A stretch of DNA of 64,000 nucleotides from Favolaschia claudopus (lineage: Eukaryota > Basidiomycota > Agaricomycetes > Agaricales > Mycenaceae): assembly GCA_037176885.1 (NCBI GenBank), contig JAWWNJ010000051.1, forward strand, positions 496,001 through 560,000, given 5' to 3'. Shown piece by piece: positions 56,819 to 64,000 of this stretch. Each line of letters opens with the position of its first letter. Position 1 is the first letter of the stretch. A program made the translations under genes and the position numbers. A model generated the notes under the pieces. It was given only the letters and a program-made list of their open reading frames with translations. It searched no databases and was not told where the DNA came from.

Positions 56819-58857
56819 TTCCGTGTCCTTCTTCCCTCTACCTCACCCACTTGTCCAGCCTGGCGTTGACTATGCGTTTCCGCAGTAGGAAGCCAAGGAA
56901 AACGCAAACAACATCGCGGAGTTGGTGACAAGAAGTGCACAGTACTTCCGGGCTCTATCTATCAAGACCGTAATGGCTTGTCGTCGCCAGCCGTCAATTC
57001 AGACATGGGGAAAGAATGTTTCTGAAAACGACCAGCCGGGACATCTGATTGGGCCTACAGAGCTCTCTTCTTTCATCCATAGTTCTTGGGACATCGATGT
57101 GCAGCACCACTGGCAACAACTCGATTTTGTCTTGATGATCTCAAGCCCCATGCCTGTTTCACTTTACTCGCTGTGCAAACCAACAGATCGTCTAGATGTC
57201 TTTCTTTTGCTACTACGGATTCTTTCGACGTCACTGCTACCGAAAATGTGACCTTCATCTATGCCCAACATGGTTTATTCTTCTCAGCGCTTCATCGACC
57301 AATGTCTAACCTTGATCAAAACAAGTATTTCTTTTCGTGCCTTGCGATATCTATTTGGGAACTTGCAAGCCTGTCTGGCAGCTTTCTGATCGAGGAACAG
57401 CACGTGGACTTGCCCACCACCGCTTTCCAGGCTTCTCTTGCGCTCGACGACTTTGGAAACTGGTTCCGGTGGTGTGCTATTCCTTGCGTCCTCTGTGCAT
57501 CTCGTTCATAGTCTTTTTCGACTTTCACAAACCGTGGCTATGCTGTCATCCGATTCCACGCTTTGTTCCAGCCATCTCCATCAGTTCTACATGTTAGCCG
57601 GTCGAAACAACTCGTCGAGAACCTCCGGGCCATACAACCAGCATCACCACGGCAGCAACTAGTGCTACTTTTTTCCCTGTCCGCGGGTATTGCAAACCTA
57701 TACTACAGCTGTGACAAACCAATTTCTTGGAGATGTGGCGCTCTTCTAGCGACCAAAAACTTGGATTACTCCTCATCCTTAGAACATCAGACAACTTACG
57801 TCCTTTCAGTATTGTTCCATACTGAGCAATGTTGTCCCAGATCATTCGACGCTCAAGATGCTACGGCTTGCCTCACAAGACACCTCAACCACCCAGCCAA
57901 AGATTACTTACCGTTGGTTCAAACTCGTGGCCGGTCCAGGCGGAGCTCGTAGACCACCAGACCGGTTCTCGGTACCTCAAAGCGATCCGTGCCGGGACCA
58001 GGTGGCTGTTAGCGCTCATCTCTCGTTCATACTTGGAATACCGATTTGGCTTCTCAGATTCAGATAACGAGAATGTTCGAGGGCGTAGATCTTCGTTCAA
58101 TAAGCGGCTCATGACCACGTCAATGGTACACGATAGGAAGAAAAAGGTATAAGTACGCTAAGAGAACAAGTTGCTGCTCAATCAATTCCGCTCCCCAACT
58201 ATTCAATCCTAGTCTTTTCAGGTGCTCTATCTATCATCCGCCGTTGATCTTGCTAATTCCTTCTATAGCCATGTGTCAACAAGAACTGTGATTGTCTTTC
58301 TTTGCACAAGAATGAACCAGTTTCTCATCCTTTCTCTAGCTACGGAAACATTTACCAAGGATGCGGTTGTTTTGAAGTCATCTACCCTGGCGAAAGGTAA
58401 TTCTGCCCGAAATGCGCTTTTGTTGAAACACAAGTCCTTATTCTTGATATAGAATAGACTGTGGCAGACCTGATTGTGGAGCCAGGTTTGTGCCTCAAAA
58501 CCACATCTCAATACAAGTACACTCAATTCCTTTAGTACTGCCCACGCACATAGAGCCTGGTGTCGGTGTCCAACGGTCTGAGGGTCACGATTCCACCTTT
58601 GCCGGTCTCTAATCGAAACTTTTCGTCAGGTACCGGTAGAAACGAGACGAATCATGAACTTGTTCCGGCCGATGTGCGAACGCCATAAAGCAGAGCAATG
58701 GGATGCTGCAGTCGGCCGTCGTAGCAGGCGTTAGCGTTGGCGCGGCCATTCTGGCTTTCATATACGTGATACATGTACATTGTACAACACCGCTTCGTAC
58801 TAACATGTTGTTCTACCTATCTTACTATAACAATACATACATGTACTTCCTGATTCC
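56819..58857. other. About 2 kb without a convincing gene
   Basis: Only short ORFs in shifting frames are found. A splice-acceptor-like CAGTAG at about 56883-56888 is followed by a frame reading EAKENANNIAELVTRSAQYF, which looks like a helical exon similar to N-terminal helices of fungal NACHT/STAND proteins, but nothing downstream continues it. It may be a gene relic. The promoter of the Mim1-like gene and the 3' flank of the XLF gene are at the two ends. No transposon ends or RNA gene seen. Confidence 0.45.
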
Positions 58858-60491
58858 TCAAAATCGCTTACCCCCGCGTTTGATGGGCTGCCTTGTACCT
58901 CTGGCCGCTCCACCTGCTCCGCTCGTAGCTTTTGCCAGGCGTTTCTTACGGTCTGCCTCGCTGTCTTCATCGCTAGAGAGAGGTGGTTTGGCCTTTTTGA
59001 CAGGCCGATGAGGGGACGAATCGGAGTCGGATGACGGTACTTTCGCTCTGCTGAGCGGCTTGGAAGGTTTGGGAGGTGGTGGTGGGGATGATGATTCAGC
59101 CCTCGGAGGAGGGCTTGGAGGTTTTGCAGGCGACGACGAATCCGGCGAAACGGCTCGAGTTTTACCTTTGGTTGGGACAAAAGGGGGAGCTGCGTCGGAT
59201 TCATCTTCAGTGACCGAATCCTCCTCCACCTTGACCGGGATTTTGGGGCTAGGAGAGGGTGACTGGGCGATTTTTGCGGGGACAGGGGGCGTGGTAGGCT
59301 GGATCTCGGGACTTGAGCCGGGGTATTCACAAGTAGAGCAACTGACGACTTACGATGGGATCTGGAGGAGGGTTTCGGCGTTTAAATGGAACGGGTGACG
59401 GTTTGGGAGATGGCTCTCGTGCTTTTGTTTGTCCTATTGGCGCTTGAAGTTCGGGAGTTTCGGTGCTCAGCTGTATTGGTGCTGCCGACGTCGGAGGTAG
59501 AAAGGTTTTAGATAAATGCATCGCAAGTTCAAAATAGTGATATTACTGACGCAAGTTGCTCTCAAAATTGAACATTGCCGTTATTCGCCTCAATGCAGTA
59601 GCCAACCGAGGTTTGGCCATTGTATTTTTGACATGTGTGTCCACAGAGCGCCGTGCCGTGCGTCCCACCTTGTCAACAGCCTGTGTACTAATCGTCAAAA
59701 AACAGACTTTCAAGATACCGAACTCTCTCCCAACCTTTTCCAGATCGGTCTCGGAAGATTCACCGACGGCAGAAGTGAACGCCAGATGGTTAAGACTGAT
59801 GAGAGGCAAAACAAGGTGCCTCGATATCAGCTCGGCGGACTGCCGGCCACCTTGCAAGCACGTTTCCCACCTCCATTTGAAAGCTTCACACTCGAGCTCG
59901 ATAGCGAGGTCCTACGTAGAGTATAACAAAACGCGAATATGGTTCGGCTGTGGATACCCAGGGCAATCCGACTTACCGCGTAGATCGATTCGACTACATC
60001 AAATGACAATTGCTCGATCCCTCCAAGTGTGTGGGCTCTAGAAAGAAGTTCAATGATGTTGATTCTCCATTCCTCCTCGTCTTCTTCTCGGGGAAATTCT
60101 GAGCTGTTATTAGGGTTGCAAGATCGCCATCTGCGAGCGAGTTGTTTGCTGTTTAACACTCGAAGCTGGAGTAAGATGTGCTGGACTTTGAGCCTGACCA
60201 GCAAGATCACCTTCAGTCCATACAGTCTTGGTATCGGTGACTAGGATGAAACACGACAGGTCGACTGTGGAAAAATGACACTTCTGTATAGAAAACGACG
60301 CGTCGAATGTTGCGTAAGACTGCGATTGAATGAAACAACACGAACGAAGAGATAGGGCGTCGAGTCGTTATTCTTAACAAGCCACTCTTTGGACAGAAGA
60401 AGCTTTGCATTTTCCTATAGTACACGGACCGCAGTGAACACGAGTTGAATTCGACGAGCAGGCGGCGTTGTACCTCTGAGAACTGTTCCAT
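58858..60491 (-). CDS. NHEJ1: XLF/Cernunnos (Nej1) non-homologous end-joining factor
   Basis: XLF bridges broken ends with XRCC4-ligase IV. ATG 60491 gives MEQFSE and, after an intron, ENAKLLLSKEWLVKNNDSTP, YLFVR. The next exon reads SYATFDASFSIQKCHFSTVD, LSCFILVTDTKTVWTE, the typical XLF head-domain strand with the VTD..VW motif. Further exons give KQLARRWRSCNPNN, EWRINIIELLSRAHTLGGIE, LAIELECEAFKWRWETCLQG and a helical stalk. From about 59500 the chain is a disordered, proline/serine/acid-rich tail, and it ends TRQPIKRGGKRF. A basic cluster plus a terminal aromatic residue is how Ku-binding motifs look at the end of animal XLF. The family is weakly conserved, so the call rests on the head-domain pattern and the tail. 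Confidence 0.82.
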
Positions 60492-60775
60492 TGGAATTGG
60501 GACCTGCAAAGACCCTGCGTACGAATGGAGCCTTTTGCCTCAGGTAGCAGTACTTGTGTGACGCGTTGAAGGTGATAATGCGAGAGGTGAATGGGGTGAA
60601 GGACTGAGAAGAGGACCAACAAAGCTGCGAGTGTGAATTGAAAGGGAGAAATGCACGGGACCACGTCGTCGGGAGTTGCCGAACAGGCTTGATCCTGAAC
60701 GGTCATCGTGTATCAAAACGAGGCCCCCTTATCGCGTCCTGCACTCTAACTAGACGCGTTAAACTCGGACTGCCC

Positions 60776-61825
60776 ATGGAAGCCACACCGCTCCGCCGTT
60801 TTCGGTCCCCCTCCCCTCCACCTGACTATCACCCCGCATATGAATGGCCTGGAGATTCAGAAGACCCACAAAAGAAGTCAGATGCGGGATCGCTTGCTTG
60901 CGGTCTTCGGCTTGTCGTTCTACGCAGCACTGTCCTCCCCGTGAAGCAGAATCTGGTCATAGGTGACGGTTATACCGAGCTACAGTTTGGAAGAGATCCA
61001 GCTGTGGCGCTGGATATCCCCCGAGTTCGGTTGAAGGAGATGGAGGTTTCAAAACTACATGCGACCATATACATGGATGGCGATAATTATTCAATTGTTG
61101 ACATGGGCTCAAAGCACGGCACCTTTCTCCAGCCTCAGTCCTCATCAACAGCCATCAGACTCTCCAAACCTAGAGTGGCGAGCCTCCCCCGACAATTGCA
61201 TCACTTTGACACACTGGCCATTGGGAACACAACCTTTCTGGTCCACATACATTCGTTGCAAAGTCCTTGTGATGACTGTTGGTCGACATCTGAAAACGAG
61301 ATTCCGCTTTTCCAAACTTTACACAAGCGAAAGGCTGCCAAAATCCCCGAACCAGATGCTGGATATCGTCCGCCAGCTTCCGTCCATCCCAAGAAGGCTC
61401 TCACAATGCTCAAACAACGTTTGTTGACCTCGAGTACTGGACCTATTCGAAGTGAGGGGACAAGCTACGCAGACCGTTCAGCTCGTCGACGATCCCTGTA
61501 TCCAACCTCGCGTCTCGATGCTCCAGGGGTTCCCCCTCCTCTGCGAGCACGCGCAGCGGCTGCTTCTACGCCTGAACTGCCTCCGCCGTCCGCACCTTGG
61601 GATCCGCCCCCTGCAGTGACGGTGTCGCAGCCGGCCACTCCTCTCCCTACTACCAATGTTGGTCACCGTCTTCTACTGGCACAAGGTTGGGTGCCTGGGT
61701 CGTCGCTGGGGCAAGACTCGTCCGAACAGGACGAAGGTCGGATACGGCTCACTACTCCTCTCGAGATCACGGCTACGAGTCGGCGTGCGGGGATTGGAAT
61801 GCCAACGGCTGCCTCTGGGATCTAG
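60776..61825 (+). CDS. FHA and G-patch domain protein
   Basis: Intronless, about 350 codons from ATG 60776 (MEATPLRRFRSPSPPPDYHP). An FHA domain spans roughly residues 45-165: LVIGDGYTELQFGRD, VRLKEMEVSKLHATIYMDGD with the S-x-x-H pattern, NYSIVDMGSKHGTFLQ and LHHFDTLAIGNTTFLVHIHS. Near the end, GHRLLLAQGWVPGSSLGQDS is a G-patch (GxxLLxxxGWxxGxGLG). The same domain pair occurs in vertebrate AGGF1 and in fungal FHA/G-patch proteins. FHA domains bind phosphothreonine; G-patches activate DEAH helicases. The gene is divergent from XLF (284 bases between starts). A link to end joining is possible but untested; a splicing role is equally likely. Confidence 0.88.
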   Translation: MEATPLRRFRSPSPPPDYHPAYEWPGDSEDPQKKSDAGSLACGLRLVVLRSTVLPVKQNLVIGDGYTELQFGRDPAVALDIPRVRLKEMEVSKLHATIYMDGDNYSIVDMGSKHGTFLQPQSSSTAIRLSKPRVASLPRQLHHFDTLAIGNTTFLVHIHSLQSPCDDCWSTSENEIPLFQTLHKRKAAKIPEPDAGYRPPASVHPKKALTMLKQRLLTSSTGPIRSEGTSYADRSARRRSLYPTSRLDAPGVPPPLRARAAAASTPELPPPSAPWDPPPAVTVSQPATPLPTTNVGHRLLLAQGWVPGSSLGQDSSEQDEGRIRLTTPLEITATSRRAGIGMPTAASGI

Positions 61826-62095
61826 TTAATACTTTCGCGTGTTGTACAGTAGACTTTTCATGTAATTCAAAGCAAATTGTAGAATCTTTTGTGGCTGACC
61901 GGGCCGACATCCGATCTCACGGCCATGTGAGTTCGTGTTCGTGTTGTTTGTGGATGCTTTCTTTGTGGTGACGGTCACGGTCACAAGGCAATTCGAACTT
62001 TAGTGGCTGACGGTCTTGAACTCGTTTGGTTCCGCGGACGACTCTGCCTTCGACTCTCTCTTTCTCCTCCACCACATCCACACAGTAACCCCCAA

Positions 62096-63884
62096 ATGGC
62101 CACCACCAATGTCCGCGTAAGTTTCACACCATCCAGGCCACTCCCCGTCGTCTACAGTGCTCATTGACGCTCTGTAGCTCCCCCTTCGTGCTCGCCCAGT
62201 CCAACGCTCAAAGGTAGACGAAAATGCCACCAGCAGACACGCTCGCCAGGCTTCTGGCATCGTCCCCCCCCGGGGCATCGCGTTTCGTGCCGAAGGAGCT
62301 CATCACCGCGAAGACCGCCCAGTCACGGACCGTTCTGAGTGAGGTTGTCCTCAACAGAAAAGTGCATTCCTCGTGGTTCTCCTTGATATCATGGTGGCTG
62401 ACAGGTCTCGCCCAGGATACTCTCCACAAGCTCGCTGCTGGCACCGACAAGCCAGAGACTGGCGTCAAGCGTCTTCGTTCCGATTCCACCACCATCGTCG
62501 CCCAGCGCGTACCTCTTGGCCCTGGCCGAAGTCAAGTGGCTCCCCCTGTAGCCAACGTAGTCCCCGCTCGTGCTCCTCTTTCCCGCCCATTGCGTCAAAC
62601 GATACCTGTCTTGGCAAACACCAGACGGCCCATTCGCGTCGAACCCCCGCCTGCCCTACCCGCCTCCGAAGATGACGACGACGATGTTCGCCACCAGGAG
62701 GAGCGGATGTCCATGGACGTTGAGGAGGATCTTGCCGCGCCGGTCGAATTAGAAGGCGAGGAACTCGATTCAGATGAGGAGGTAGAACCGATGGACGATA
62801 GCGATGAGGACCAATTAGAACTTGAAGAGGAAACCGAGAAGGCCGCAAAGCCTGCCCGAGTCTGGCCAGATGTCTCAACGGAGCGTAAACTTCAATACCA
62901 GAAGGAAGTGCAAGCGATTCGCGACACTTTCCAGGACGATGTCGATATCTATGACACCAACATGGTGTCGGAGTATGCGGAGGATATTTTTGAATATATG
63001 AACGACCTCGAGGTAAATGTCTGGTTTGGTTCTTGCGAAACCTTCGTCTAACATCCTTTTGCTAGGACCAAATGATGCCTAATGCAGATTATATGTCCCA
63101 CCAAAACGAAATTACCTGGGCGATGCGCCAGACCCTCGTCGACTGGTTGTTGCAAGTCCATCTCCGGTACCACATGCTGCCCGAGACCCTCTGGATTGCA
63201 ATCAACATCGTTGATCGGTTCTTGACCCACCGCGCTGTCTCGCTGATTAAGCTGCAACTCGTCGGGATCACAGCCATGTTCATTGCAGCAAAATACGAAG
63301 AGATTCTCGCGCCGTCAGTGGAGGAGTTTGTCTACATGGCCGAGAACGGGTACAGCAAGGAGGAGATACTCAAGGGCGAACGCATTATGTTGCAGACCCT
63401 CGAATTCCGGATCTCGCACTACTGCTCGCCTTACAGCTGGATGCGCAAAATCAGCAAAGCCGATGACTATGACATTCAGACGAGAACTTTGAGCAAATTC
63501 CTCACCGAGGTGACGCTCCTGGACTATAAATTCCTGCGGGCAAAGCCGAGTCTTATCGCTGCTGTGGGCATGTACTCAGCGCGAAGGATGCTCGATGGTG
63601 ACTGGGCAAGTCTTCATTTTCAAATCCGTCCCAATTTGGCAATTACTGATACTTTCCTTTTCTAGAACGAAGCGTTTGTCTACTACTCTGGGTACACGGA
63701 GGAACAGGTGATGCAGGGGCATGAGATGTTGGTGGAGAAGCTCGCCGAGCGCAACTTTACAAGCCAATACGTCTACAAGAAATACTCGCATCGGAAGTTT
63801 CTCAAGGCGTCCAAGTTTGCGGTCGAGTGGGCGAAGGTACAACTTCACGGAGGCGCCATGGAAGTTATGATGCTCGAGGAGTGA
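62096..63884 (+). CDS. Mitotic B-type cyclin (possible frameshift near N-terminus)
   Basis: Activates Cdk1 at G2/M. The cyclin box is complete: EYAEDIFEYMNDLE, then MSHQNEITWAMRQTLVDWLL, QVHLRYHMLPETLWIAINIV, DRFLTHRAVSLIKLQLVGIT and AMFIAAKYEEILAPSVEEFV. The C-terminal fold carries RISHYCSPYSWMRKISKADD and SKFLTEVTLLDYKFL, ending VQLHGGAMEVMMLEE at 63884. The N-terminal region holds a D-box-like RTVLS before an intron, then acidic stretches. ATG 62096 (MATTNVRLPLRARPVQRSKV, DENATSRHARQASGIVPP) is in a different frame from the rest. The two join if the C-run at 62265-62272 has seven, not eight, C. If the sequence is right as given, the protein would start at ATG 62224 (MPPADTLARLLASSPP). Confidence 0.93.
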
Positions 63885-64000
63885 GCGTGTCCATCATCTA
63901 TCTTCTCATTGTCTCTCTTTTATATTGTACTATACACACCGGCATCGTCTCCTGCATTTTTATTCATCCATTCGTTTGACACACACACATCTCGCTGTCT

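Noticed and set aside
57829..58152. ORF of 107 codons on the plus strand in the 2-kb empty stretch
   Set aside because: No recognisable domain, opposite-strand frames are equally open, and there is no continuation by splicing.
1..64000. tRNA, rRNA and CRISPR signals
   Set aside because: No B-box-like GGTTCGANTCC with a matching A-box, no conserved rRNA segment and no regularly spaced short repeats were noticed; a tRNAscan run would be needed to exclude tRNAs fully.

Overview
The window reads as nuclear DNA of a basidiomycete fungus, most likely an Agaricomycete. Coding regions are split by many 45-80 bp GT-AG introns, genes are closely packed on both strands, and the families are typical of mushroom-forming fungi (PAS+GATA White-collar-2-like protein, cytochrome b5-acyl-CoA dehydrogenases, Zn2Cys6 regulator). 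No rRNA, tRNA, CRISPR or intact transposon was recognised. Gene spans run from start to stop codon and include introns. Exon joins were made by eye from splice consensus and protein continuity.

Left part (1-25 kb), mostly housekeeping genes: a truncated coiled-coil protein with four copies of a WTPSYSV motif, PRMT5, an ankyrin protein, a White-collar-2-like photoresponse factor, Sds22, a CCDC174 homologue, a metallo-beta-lactamase-fold protein, the MoaD-like molybdopterin synthase subunit, thiamine pyrophosphokinase, a CS-domain protein with a C-terminal membrane anchor, a large disordered protein, Erg28 and an F-box-like leucine-rich protein. A block of degenerate tandem repeats follows at 25.2-25.7 kb.

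Middle part (26.5-55.7 kb): a VCX1-type Ca2+/H+ exchanger, then an unusual concentration of peroxisomal beta-oxidation genes. These are a stand-alone hydratase-2, a divergent two-domain 3-hydroxyacyl-CoA dehydrogenase (FOX2 without its hydratase part), three paralogous cytochrome b5-acyl-CoA dehydrogenase fusions and an alpha-methylacyl-CoA racemase. All six end in a PTS1-type tripeptide (AKL, AKL, SRL, AKL, SKL, ARL). Together they could cover racemisation, first dehydrogenation, hydration and second dehydrogenation of straight or 2-methyl-branched acyl-CoAs; no thiolase is in view. Interspersed are a secreted GH79-type glycosidase, an NAD(P)-dependent epimerase-like protein, a single-pass membrane protein, a Zn2Cys6 transcription factor with glutamine runs and a small TA-flanked inverted-repeat element.

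Right part (55.7-64 kb): a Mim1-like outer-membrane import factor with a long N-terminal extension, about 2 kb without a convincing gene, an XLF/Cernunnos NHEJ factor ending in a Ku-binding-like tail, a divergent FHA+G-patch protein and a mitotic B-type cyclin.

Two conserved genes (White-collar-2-like and cyclin B) each seem to change frame at an 8-base homopolymer, which suggests assembly indels more than dead genes.
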